Shown here: positions 34,206 to 43,756 of the stretch, piece after piece
Position numbering within the stretch: the first letter of the stretch is position 1
How the letters are laid out: every line of letters begins with the position of its first letter
Source of the DNA: Rhodocollybia butyracea
Taxonomy: Eukaryota > Basidiomycota > Agaricomycetes > Agaricales > Omphalotaceae
DNA length: 64,000 bases
NCBI GenBank assembly: GCA_015501585.1
Contig: JADNRY010000175.1
Coordinates: forward strand, 1 to 64,000
Reading direction: 5' to 3'
The notes under the pieces: model-generated
The model's input: the letters and a program-made list of their open reading frames with translations, nothing else
Database searches by the model: none
What the model was told of the DNA's origin: nothing
Position numbers and translations under genes: made by a program

Positions 34206-35000
34206 ATGTCCTCCATTCGTGCATACTATCTTCCCGCCGAGTCTGCTATTGATACATCTCATCCATTCAGCGTCGAACAATTCAATGCCCTTGGATGGAA
34301 GATATTATCTGTTGGCGGAGGCCCCAATGAAATTGAACAGGCCGGTCGGAAACTCGCCCAGGAATTAGGATTTCCCATTACACAGGAGGGCTGTAGCGTT
34401 CCATTCCACTTTGAACTTGAAAAAAATGCAGCGACGTTGGCTCCAGAGGTGAGGCTAACAGATCTTCTTGAGCAAACCAAAAATGATTCACTCCAACTTG
34501 AATTCTAGATGGCTGACATACTGAGGAAAGTGGGGGAAGTAAAGAATAGGTAAGGAAAATAGATATATTGATGCTCTCTATATATTAACTCAGTCCATAG
34601 TGAGACATGCTACGCGAACAGAGTGGTTGCTGCTGTAACGGGTGGAAGCCTCCAGATAGATGTTGAGGGTGAGTGTAATCTGCACCCAACGTATGATCTG
34701 CCAAAACTCTATCCTCATAGACGTTCCTGCTGCCGGTTGGGTTCGCACCCATTTTGATGCCGGGACGCTCTTTTGTATACCACCAGGAGCAAAGTACCGT
34801 ATTCCTATCAACGAGCAGCCCGAGGGGACAATAGGAACTGCGTTCTTCAAAGTGAGCTTATTACTGAGGTTCACAAGTAAATACACCTACTGAGAGTTGG
34901 ATAGGAAACTATATCCAACCATGGATTGCTTATGGAGAAAGATATCGATAACCACCCGGCTCGTCAAGCTTATCTCAAGGAGGTCCTTGGGCAGACGTAA
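34206..35000 (+). CDS. ARD-like cupin, copy F (metal ligands absent)
   Basis: Exons are 34206-34448, 34509-34549, 34601-34668, 34721-34851 and 34905-35000, giving 192 residues. Two codons are missing near the N-terminus (PAESAIDTS). All splice sites are good. The cupin part reads ETCYANRVVAAVTGGSLQID and PAAGWVRTHFDAGTLFCIPP; none of the four ARD ligands is kept. The end is DNHPARQAYLKEVLGQT. It is the last copy of the array; its downstream unit is cut off at 35,267 by an LTR. Confidence 0.8.
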
Positions 35001-35094
35001 ATATTCAAATGCTGTATAAATCGACTTGGAATTGAATGTACTACTATTACCGTATGAATTTTCTTTCAGTATATTCACTCAGACCCCTTGCTTA

Positions 35095-35267
35095 GAACTC
35101 AGAAAGTTGGTCGGAGATTCTGGTATAAGGGATGACGAATGCCAAACAGACTGAGCGTCAAGAAAGGTAATAGGAGATTCTAATTTCTGGTCTAAGGGAT
35201 GAAATAGCTACAGAGTGAATCCAAAAAGGTCGAAAATGAAGCTGATCCTATTATTATTTCAAGTCTC
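35095..35267 (+). pseudogene. Truncated partner-gene unit after ARD-like copy F
   Basis: The unit follows the other copies up to GATCCTATTATTATTTCAAGTCT and then stops abruptly where TGTTGGATAG begins. In the other units the next bases would be TGCGGTACGAG. The break gives an exact left boundary for the LTR. Confidence 0.55.
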
Positions 35268-35622
35268 TGTTGGATAGAACACAATACTACTTGGGATAAT
35301 ACTTATGTAGCACAATAGCAGAATAGATTTAAAAGCACAATATATTCCACTTGCTCTCTACAGCTAAGTGTAACGCCTCCTCCCCATCTTGCTTGATTTC
35401 CTTCCGGCCGCGCCTTATGGCGCGGCCTTAACTTTTGTCGCATCGCGACTCTTATCTTATCTTATCAGCCGATTAGATATCATTTCTATTATATTCATTT
35501 TGATTACTATAACTAGTCAAATTACATAAAATACTGTAGTTCTTCTACAGTACGAGTACTACACAATCGCATAGCCTTTGTCGTGCTCTTTTGTGTGAAC
35601 GTAAGACTCTCGCCTAAGGGCA
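35268..35622. repeat. Probable LTR (355 bp) with GC-rich hairpins
   Basis: The segment starts TGTTGGATAG exactly where the tandem ARD unit is interrupted and ends GGGCA, giving TG...CA ends on both strands. Beyond the right end the minus strand offers a short purine run (AAAAAAG), so it could be the 3' LTR of the minus-strand gypsy element. Inside are perfect hairpins: GGCCGCGCC/GGCGCGGCC at 35,406-35,427 and GTCGC/GCGAC at 35,437-35,449. No second copy of the LTR is seen in the window, so the class remains inference. Confidence 0.5.
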
Positions 35623-35783
35623 TTATACTTTTTTGAGCATCAAAAATCTTTATTAAAAGATTGTGTGCACAAAACTACAAGAAGTAATAACTACTCGACT
35701 AGATAAATAAAGTAATCTAAAAATTATCACCACTCTTACTCCGCATCAAAAGCACCAAGCAAAATCAACAAAAGTTCGATCAC

Positions 35784-36606
35784 ATGGACCAAAACAGGAA
35801 CTCAGAGAAGTCCCAACGAGATGCAAGCAATTGCCACTCACAACATGGTGATGCCACGTCACCAATAAATTCACACGACGGTAGTCATAGTTCACGACTA
35901 CCACTGTATGCAGGACAAAGTCCTGAAATTGAGCCATCTACATCAGGAAAAGCCGTTTTTGCCTAGGTGACCCCAGAGTGGCCTAAAGCAAACTAGGTGA
36001 CCTATGAATCCTATGGCATCCTAGGAATTTGGGCTCGTCCCTTGCCAGTCAAGGCTCTTGAGGATTCCCTAGGCAAGCCTAGGTTTGCCCAGGTTTGCCC
36101 AGGTGCTCCTGGGGAACACCTGGGGAACACCTGGGCAAACCTGGGCAAACCTGGGCAAACCTAGGCTTGCCCTGGGTTTGCCTAGGATACCCTAGGGAAT
36201 CCTCAAGAGCCTTGACTGGCAAGGGACGAGCCCAAATTCCTAGGATGCCATAGGATTCATAGGTCACCTAGTTTGCTTTAGGCCACTCTGGGGTCACCTA
36301 GGCAAAAACGGCTTTTCCTGATGTAACAACAGGTAGAATGTAAGTGATGTCGAAGACATCCGTGAGCGTGCATCGAATACGGCGCATGATAAACTATCTG
36401 AGTCTAATGTGTCTCAGGGAGCCTTTAGCAATAAAGGCTTCTCAGACATGCATGACCTCAAGGAGGCCATGCAAGAACTATCACAGTTCTATGGGCAAGG
36501 TGCGCAAGCACTAAACCGTATAGCTACCACGGTAGAACATTGGTCCGGACATCTGGAACGATTAAGTCCAGACCGTTACCAGATACTGGTAACCTTACGA
36601 GCATAG
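35784..36606 (+). other. ORF pieces interrupted by a foldback element
   Basis: The ORF begins MDQNRNSEKSQRDASNCHSQ and is cut after 52 codons by the 383-bp element at 35,941. With the element and one TA removed, the frame continues only three codons to TAG. A second ORF (36,409-36,606, MSQGAFSNKGFSDMHDLKEA) is helical and may be part of the same former protein. A gag-like role is possible but not shown. Confidence 0.35.
35941..36323. mobile_element. 383-bp palindromic MITE, CATCAGG family, copy 1
   Basis: Almost the whole element is one inverted repeat; the ends are CATCAGGAAAAG and CTTTTCCTGATG. TA flanks it on both sides (35,939-35,940 and 36,324-36,325), a 2-bp target duplication. The arms are rich in CCTAGG, CCTGGG and CCCAGG. 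No protein is encoded. A relative stands at 40,213-40,583. Confidence 0.85.
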
Positions 36607-36959
36607 CAATGCCCATAGCCCAACTGCCAGCAGTAACACCAGCGGTATTACAGGCGGCCATACTGCCTGACAACAAACAAACAAGTCATTGGGAAGGCAT
36701 AAAGCCTACCACACATCCGTTCCGTCAAACAATGGGACTATACAAACCACCAGGTGCCCGAGAATGGAGACCTAAAGAATTGTTCTGGCCAACAAATAAT
36801 GTATGGCATACAGATCCATTTGATCCAGTAAAACCACCTGAAGGTGAAGTTCTATTTGACAACCCTGAAACTGAGGTTGTAGAAACAGGTGAACGCCAAA
36901 GTGATCCCTATAATAACTTTGGCAACTTTGTAACACTTAGGAAGAATCAAACTTCCTGA
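36540..36959 (+). CDS. Hypothetical ORF of 139 codons in the LTR-element region
   Basis: The ORF is Pro-rich, with MPIAQLPAVTPAVLQAAILP then HPFRQTMGLYKPPGAREWRP. It overlaps the previous ORF and precedes the larger ORF at 37,196. No domain is recognised. It may be a frame-shifted piece of one gag-like or antisense protein with its neighbours. Confidence 0.35.
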   Translation: MVRTSGTIKSRPLPDTGNLTSIAMPIAQLPAVTPAVLQAAILPDNKQTSHWEGIKPTTHPFRQTMGLYKPPGAREWRPKELFWPTNNVWHTDPFDPVKPPEGEVLFDNPETEVVETGERQSDPYNNFGNFVTLRKNQTS

Positions 36960-37195
36960 ACAAACAATACGCCAAATAAAGGAGTTCATGCAAATGAAAT
37001 CCCAGTCATCGATGTTTTGAACTTGAGAATGGGTACAGTAAATGAACCCCAACAGACTTGTTACTCACCAGTAATGAGACACAACATCTTCACAGGAAGA
37101 ATGTCACCAGCCCCAAGAGGACCAAGAACATTACCTACTCCGCCTACAATTAGTAGACTGACAACTGACCCAATCCAACGGAGGGGTCAACAATA

Positions 37196-37903
37196 GTGGG
37201 ACCATTGAAAAATGAGTCCCTAATTAAAGCTCATGAAGCATTCATTCAAGAATTGAATGAACATTATTGTAAAAATCAACCATTAGTTGATGTTAGTATT
37301 CCTATGCAAGGAATACCAATGAAAACGATAGCACCACCAGCACCGGTAACGGTACATATGGCACAAACACAGACAATGACACAAGTCGTTTGTCAACAGA
37401 ACATGCAAGGATCTGGTCCGAGCACAACAGTACTACAGACAGTAGTACCACCTGCACAACAACAGTTACCTCCGGTAACTTTTACACAGCAAGTACAAAA
37501 AGTACCTGCTAAACTGAAGGCTCCTATAAAGAAAGAGCCAATTACTATGGTGATCCCACCAGTAATAGTACAATACACAGTACCACAGACAGTAGTACTA
37601 CCAACGCCGCCATCTACAATAGTACAGGCACCTCAAAGCATAGTATTGTCAATGACACCAACAACAGTAATACCGACAACAGTATCACAAATAGTCGAGG
37701 TACAGGAAGACCCTGCACCAACAGCAATAATATTGCCTAGTATGCCACTCCCAAATGGGATAGCGAATGATTGGGCAAGTTGCGTAGCAATTCAGAGACA
37801 GCATAATGCTAGTCTCAGAGATACCGGTAGACTGGTCCTGCATGCTGCGATGTGGAATGCTCAATGTGATAATGTAAAACTGTCCTGTACATACGATACC
37901 TAA
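37196..37903 (+). CDS. Hypothetical Pro/Thr/Val/Gln-rich protein, 235 aa
   Basis: After a short charged start (MGPLKNESLIKAHEAFIQEL) the protein is a low-complexity run of P, T, V and Q (residues about 40-190), with repeated VPQTVVLPTPP-like words. It ends in an ordinary-looking tail (NDWASCVAIQRQHNASLRDT). No domain is recognised. It points toward the minus-strand gypsy pol across the repeat arrays at 38.2-39.1 kb. If those belong to one element, this would be an antisense ORF between pol and the 3' LTR; otherwise it could be a gag of a separate plus-strand element. Confidence 0.45.
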   Translation: MGPLKNESLIKAHEAFIQELNEHYCKNQPLVDVSIPMQGIPMKTIAPPAPVTVHMAQTQTMTQVVCQQNMQGSGPSTTVLQTVVPPAQQQLPPVTFTQQVQKVPAKLKAPIKKEPITMVIPPVIVQYTVPQTVVLPTPPSTIVQAPQSIVLSMTPTTVIPTTVSQIVEVQEDPAPTAIILPSMPLPNGIANDWASCVAIQRQHNASLRDTGRLVLHAAMWNAQCDNVKLSCTYDT

Positions 37904-37983
37904 TAGACTATCTAGTGCCTATGCCAAGCAAACCCAAACAATGATCAAGATAAGATAGCACCTAGCACTGTTCCCTACTCCAT

Positions 37984-38205
37984 GTGCCCCCATTTAAAAT
38001 GGCGGCGCCCTCGTCACCCCTGAAACTGTACTACCCCAACTCTCTCAACTGTTATGACTCGATCAATAGTCTCGTCCAAACCTTCACAGTACGTAACTCA
38101 GCAGTAAAAATGATAAGAGAAATTAATGAGATTATAGAGCAAGCCTTTCCGTTTGTTGAAACCGCTAGGCAAAAAATATATACTCAAACAACTAGGCTCA
38201 AGTAA
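37984..38205 (+). CDS. Small hypothetical ORF, 73 aa
   Basis: The sequence reads MPPFKMAAPSSPLKLYYPNS, and a helical part follows (MIREINEIIEQAFPFVETAR). It lies 80 bp after the Pro/Thr-rich ORF and just before the hairpin array. The protein family is unknown, and chance is not excluded. Confidence 0.3.
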   Translation: MPPFKMAAPSSPLKLYYPNSLNCYDSINSLVQTFTVRNSAVKMIREINEIIEQAFPFVETARQKIYTQTTRLK

Positions 38206-38239
38206 AGTTAGTAACTAGTTTGTAATACGAAACTCACAG

Positions 38240-38610
38240 AAGTTATTATTTGGAGATAGCTCGACAAATAATAATAAGATTACCCTCGGAGATGGCTCGA
38301 CAAGCAGTAATATGAATCAGAACTAATACTCGGAGATGGCTCGACAAGTAGTAGTGAGTATGGTGTCTAATACTCGGAGATAGCTCAACAAGTAATAGTG
38401 AGTGTGATGTCTAATACTCGGAGATAGCTCAACAAGTAATAGGAAGTTGCAACTCGGAGATAGCTCAACAAGTGGCAATTAAAGAAGTATTCACTAGGAG
38501 ATAGCTCAACAGGTGAATATTAGTGGATACAACTTGGAGTTAGCTCAACAAGATGTATAAATGTGTATTGTAGCTTGGAGATAGCTCAACAAGATACAAT
38601 GAGTTGGTCT
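38240..38610. repeat. Array of nine hairpins with conserved loop and covarying stems
   Basis: The core GGAGAT(A/G)GCTC(A/G)AC, or a near match, begins at 38,252, 38,288, 38,332, 38,376, 38,420, 38,456, 38,497, 38,536 and 38,577, spaced 36-44 bp. The flanks of each core differ between units but are largely complementary to each other within a unit. Examples are TTATTATTT with AAATAATAA (unit 1), GTATTCACT with GGTGAATAT (unit 7), and ATTGTAGCTT with AGATACAAT (unit 9). Paired changes in the arms with an unchanged loop suggest selection on RNA or single-strand DNA structure. No known family comes to mind. Confidence 0.8.
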
Positions 38611-38704
38611 GGTGATTCACACAAGTGATAACAGCAAACAAGTGGGGGTTTGGATTTAAGAAAAATAATACGTCTAACGTACATTGGTAAATCTAGACTA
38701 CTTA

Positions 38705-39056
38705 TATACTGTGCAATGTGTACTAGTTAGGAAATGCTGCGGAATGACTAGATTTGAGTCATAACTGCGGAAATACTGCGGATGAGTCAGTCTGACTATG
38801 TAATGCTGTGCAATGACTAATATTGAGTCATGTATGCGGAACCGTAGTTGACTCAGATATCTGGCTGTGCAATGACTGATATTGAGTCATTGATGTAAAG
38901 AGGCTATGCAATGATGTCATAGCTGTGGAGCAGTGATGTGATATCATAACTGCGGAGCAATGGAATGACATCATGATTGTGGAGTAGCAAGATGACATCA
39001 TAGTTGTGGAGCTAGAATGATGTCATGACTGTGCAGACTGTGCAGTGACTGTTAAA
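38705..39056. repeat. Array of palindromes with five TGA(G/C)TCA sites
   Basis: The spacers CTG(C/T)GGA or CTGTGCA separate short palindromes. The first part holds TGAGTCA at 38,755, 38,783, 38,824 and 38,883 and TGACTCA at 38,849. Several are paired with an upstream ATGACT to make ATGACT...AGTCAT dyads. The second part (about 38,908-39,025) changes to ATGATGTCAT and ATGACATCAT. TGA(G/C)TCA is the known half-site pair for Gcn4/AP-1-type bZIP factors. The array may be an enhancer of a mobile element or a second structured repeat. Confidence 0.7.
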
Positions 39057-40212
39057 GATCATTCTGGTGTTCTGGAAGAATGTGTGCAGCATTAACCCAA
39101 ATGGTGTTGAATAACTAATGAATGTAAAATGTTAAGTAGAAGTATTAATGATAGTGTTCATAGTTGGTTACAGAAGAAAAAAGATTGGGTGTATAGGATT
39201 TAGATCCGGGTCATAACATCAACCGAATGACCTCCTTCTGCTCCTTCTCAAGCTCCGTTCCTTCCCTTGGCTTAAAACTCCGCAGCCTCCGAGCCGAGAA
39301 CTCCTTTCCTTTGATCAATGTGCCCTCTGTTGTTTCCAGGATGTACAAGTTTACATTTCGGCTGAAAACCCGGTAAGGCCTCGACCACTTGGGTGTAATT
39401 TTCCTAATCACCTTGAACGTGTAATCCAGATCACTCCAATACACCTGAACCAAATCCCCCTTCTCAAAAACCGTCTCCTTGACCTCTTTTCTTAACAGCC
39501 TTTTGTTGAATACCTGCTTCCTTCTCACCGCATGCTTTACCATCTCACTGTATCCATCCAGCTGCTGCTGAGCCACGTACGCGGCCTGCAAAATTACATC
39601 CCAAGTTGGCAAGACTGAAGTAGCATCCTCCAGGGGGGTCTTCACTGTATTGACCACTACACCCATCATCAGTTCGTTCGGCGTGAACTGAAACACTGGC
39701 AGAATCCGGTTGTTCAGGATTTGCAGAGCCTTGTCCAGATGATCTGGCCACTGGTTGGGCAGCGAGTCCCATGACATGGCCCTAAACTCTTCAGTATCCT
39801 CCCCCAGCTGCGGGGCGCACAACCTCTTCAGGACATGGAGAAGAATTTTGTTCGTACCTTCCAAGTTTCCGGCGGAACATACCCATTAAAGATAACTCCC
39901 AGGCTATCCGTTGTTGTCTTCATGGATCCCGCTACCTTGTATTTGTGCGCCCATGCCCTCTGGGAGAATGTGTCAAGATATAGTCTCACCGTCTTGTACC
40001 CCCCTTTTCCCTTGGACATCGACAGGTAGTCGCCAACTAGGAGCTTGAATGGGTGTCTGTGCATGATCGGGTTCAGTAGTGCATGGATGTGAGGCATGCC
40101 AAAGTTCTTGCATATCGAGCAGTCTAGGATTGCCGCAACAATGGATTCGTCGAGCTTTGGGCTCCAAACTTGATATAGCAGCGCCAGTTTCACCTTGTCC
40201 CTGCCCCAGTGA

Positions 40213-40583
40213 CATCAGGAAAAGTGTTTTTTTTCCTAGGGGACCAAGGGTGGCCTAAGGAAAACTAGGTGACCTATGAACCCCATGGCATCCTAGGATT
40301 TGGTACTTGTCTTAAGGGACTCACAGTTTCCCAGGATTCCCTAGGAAGTCCTATGAAGACCAGGGCAAAACTGGATTTTCCTTAGTTTTCCCTGGTTTTC
40401 CCAAAGTTGTCCTGGAATTGTCCTGAGGTATCCTAGGATATCCTAGGAAATCCTGAGAAATCCTGGGAAGCTGTGAGTCCCTTAAGACAAGTGCCAAATC
40501 CTAGGATGACATAGGATTCATAGGTCACCTAGTTTTCCTTAGGCCACCCTTGGTCCCCTAGGAAAAAGACACTTTTCCTGATG
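40213..40583. mobile_element. 371-bp palindromic MITE, CATCAGG family, copy 2
   Basis: The ends CATCAGGAAAAG and CTTTTCCTGATG match copy 1 at 35,941. GA flanks it on both sides (40,211-40,212 and 40,584-40,585). It sits inside the integrase zinc-binding region of the gypsy pol. Removing it with one GA restores an unbroken frame reading EHGKEGHWGRDKVKLALLYQ, which proves the boundaries. Confidence 0.92.
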
Positions 40584-42477
40584 GACCCTCCTTCCCATGT
40601 TCAATCCTGGCTAGCTCCACCGCCTCTTTCTTTGTTACGCACTCTACTTGCGCCCTGTCTCTCATCCTCGCATTGCCCCCTACCTTCCACCATATATAAT
40701 GCGGCCTTATGGGCTGCCTTTTTCTTTTCATTGATGCTAGCTGTACCTTCCAGCACCCTCAGCGCCTTGATCACCTCTAGGAAGACCAACTTGTTGCTGA
40801 ATCGCAACTCCAACCTTGTCCAGTTGCTATCCTCCCTCTCCACTAAGACACTGTTGGCCTCTGCAACCCCAAAAACATCATTGACAAGCCCTGTGACAGC
40901 CTCCCAATCCATTCGCTGCCATCCCCTTCAACTCGCTCCTGATCTTCCCACATTCTACTCAAGCCGTCAGCGACAACATTGAGCTTACCTGGGATGTGCC
41001 GCGCATCCACTATCTGGTGAGCCAGAATGCCATCCCTCCACCTTGCATGAGCTGGGTTCATTTTGTCGCTGATCAGCACATCCCGCAAAGCCTGACAATC
41101 AGTTTCGATTTCAACTGGGAATCCCCAGATCATGTCGGAGAACTTGTCCAGCCCAAACTTCAATGCTGCAAACTCCAAGAGGAAGGGTTTGTAATTTTGC
41201 TCTGACGTTGAAGTCCATTTTGACGCGAATCCGACAGGATGTATTTTCTGGGTAGTTACCCCATTTGGCTGCACCACTTTGAAACACTGTGCTACCACTG
41301 CCGCAAACCCTTCCTTGCAACCATCAGTGGTAACAATGAAGCTGGACCTGTCCCATTTCGGCGCTTTGAGTACTGGCTCAGACACAAGGGCTTTTTTCAA
41401 GGCTAAGAAGGCTTTTGTGTGTTCATCCTTCCACCTGTCTACCAGCTTGAAGGACCGCATTGCATTTCTATACATTGTCTTTGTGTAGTGTAGCGGCAAC
41501 GGGACCAATTTCAATAGATTTCTCAATGGCCCTTCAATCCGAGCATAGCCCTTTATGAGATCACGGAAGTGACTGATCAGACCTACAAAAGATGCCAGGT
41601 TCAAGCCATCTTTGGGTTGCTTCCAATCCACTATGGCTGGGTCTGCTGTGACTCCTTCCTTACTGATCTTGCCACCAGCAAAGATTCCTTCCGACATGAA
41701 GAATTCCGACTTCCCTGCCGACAGCGATAGGTTCCGTTCCCTCACCCGCTGGAGTATTCGGGTTAGCTTTCCAAACATCTCGTCAAAATCATCGTCTGCC
41801 GCCCCACCGTCGTCGACAAACAGCTCCATGATTTGGTCCCGTATCAAGTCAGCCAGATGGTACAAAGTCATATCCGCAAATGTTGATGGTGCTCCCGTGA
41901 GTCCAAAGGGCATCTTTATACACCAGAAGTAACCCTTTCCCTCCACATAGAACGCTGTATACAGCCTCGACTCCTCTGCTACCTCACAAGCATAAAAGCC
42001 AGATCCAATTGTGTCCACTTAGGGTTTGTTGCTTGGATTGTATATTCCCCTGCGGCATCGGTGCGATTTTCATTACTTTATTGACTTGCGCAAAATTCTG
42101 ACATATCCGCCATTTAGCCGACTTATGTTCTAATTCCGATGGAATGGGCACAGCCTCCGGCCTTGCTGGCATGTCAAAACATCCGGGTAGACCTGCAGCA
42201 ATACACTCGTTGTTCAGCTTGTGCTTCAGCTCGTCTATGGCCAGTCCTTTGCCCTCATGCACCTTCCTTGTAGAGTCAACGGTGACACACATTTCACTTC
42301 ATCCGGCTTGCACCACTTGATGACCCCAGTGTCGAGCAGCTCATCGATTTTACCATGCAAGTACTCCCGTTGCGGTGGAGTCAGGCTCTTCTGACGGACT
42401 TTTTTAGAGAACTCAGCCCCTTCCGGGATGTCTAGGCGGTGGACAGCACCTGGCACTGGATGGACCTCACTCACGGA

Positions 42478-43756
42478 TAGGGTTTGAAGGTCCAATCCAA
42501 TTCAGTTTATTTACCAAAAATTCAATGAATCATGAATTGGACCAGTCCATAAAAAACCTAAATCTGTATGAACCATGGACCTGCACTGATTGCACCAGTC
42601 CACTGGTCCAATTCATCCTGGTTCATGCAGTTTAAATCAGTGCAAATTTAAACTGGTGCAGACTGGTTTAAACTGATTTAAACTGCACATGCATGAAAGA
42701 TATTCAGATATGTAACAAGTGAGACTGTGAGACCATGTAAGAAACTACTATAAAACATTATAAAACATTCAATATATGCTCCAGGCTGCCTTACACTGCT
42801 CTTTTTACTACCATGCAGAAATGCTTTCCAGGTTTGGCAGTCATTGGTTGTCTGTTAAAACAGACCATGGATAGTGCATTGTATCACACTGGGGGCATTT
42901 ACCTTGGCATGTGAGTTGGCATGTGATTTTTTGGTCAACTCAAACCACGTAAATTTTTTGGATCGCCAAACCAAAGATCAGATCTGAGATCAAAAAACTT
43001 CTGCCGAATTGCCACTGAAGTCAGCACTTTGAGAGTATACTGTTACTAGGCCGCTAGTTAAAGGATGTAAAAGTAGGTAGCTGGTGTATATAATGCTTAG
43101 TGGTGGCCTGCTACCACCTAGTGCCCCCATGCCCCAGCTTGGCTGGAGCTACCCTCAGGGCTCAGAGGGGGGCAGCAACGGGGTATAATCTTAAAAACTC
43201 AATTCTGACTCAATTTCTCACTTTTTTGTGGTCTAAATGTAGTTGACCTGCCTCTCATCTACCCAAAAATTGCCAGGCAACTGTAAATATCAAATCTTTC
43301 TTTGAAAATCATAAGCGCCTTAATCACTGGCAATCAGTGAACAAAGGCGCCTTACAATGTTTAACATGCCAACTCACATGCCAAGGTAAATGCCCCCGGT
43401 GTCAGGACAGGCTCTCAGACTTGTTGCATGGTACTGTTCAATAGCTTATGAGTAGTCTTTCCAGTCTTGTATTAGGTCTTATTGCTTGAGATCATTGGAA
43501 AATATAAATTTTATTGATCAAAATTGGAGAAAATATACTCATTTATCTAAATTATTTTTGCTATGTGGCTGTACTGGTTTAGACTGGTTTAAACTGATTC
43601 TTTGTGGTTCACTTTTTTTCTGAGATTTTGATGAACCATGAACTGGACCAGGTTTAAATCATGGACTGGTCCATCTATCATCAGTTCATTTTGCAGTTTG
43701 GTTCAGTGCAATTCATCAGTTTTTTGCAGTTCATTGAATTGGACCTTCAAACCCTA
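42478..43756. mobile_element. 1,279-bp hAT-type non-autonomous element
   Basis: The ends are TAGGGTTTGAAGGTCCAAT and its complement, and CTCACGGA flanks both sides (42,470-42,477 and 43,757-43,764). An 8-bp duplication and a TAGGG start fit hAT. Removing it with one target copy joins the gypsy pol in frame (ALSVSEVHPVPGAVHRLDIP). The sub-terminal regions hold many CCAGTCCA/TGGACTGG and AAACTG words, likely transposase sites. It contains a nested CACTA-like element and no gene. Confidence 0.92.
42887..43401. mobile_element. 515-bp CACTA-like element nested in the hAT-type element
   Basis: The termini are CACTGGGGGCATTTACC and GGTAAATGCCCCCGGTG, with inverted repeats of roughly 38 bp. TCA stands on both sides (42,884-42,886 and 43,402-43,404), the 3-bp duplication expected of the CACTA superfamily. 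No coding sequence is present. Confidence 0.88.

Noticed and set aside
38240..38610. CRISPR-like array
   Set aside because: Spacing looks array-like, but the conserved cores are too short, the variable parts pair with the two sides of the same core, and the genome is eukaryotic.
38705..39056. A second LTR of the gypsy element
   Set aside because: It does not resemble 35,268-35,622 and lacks a TG...CA boundary that can be fixed.
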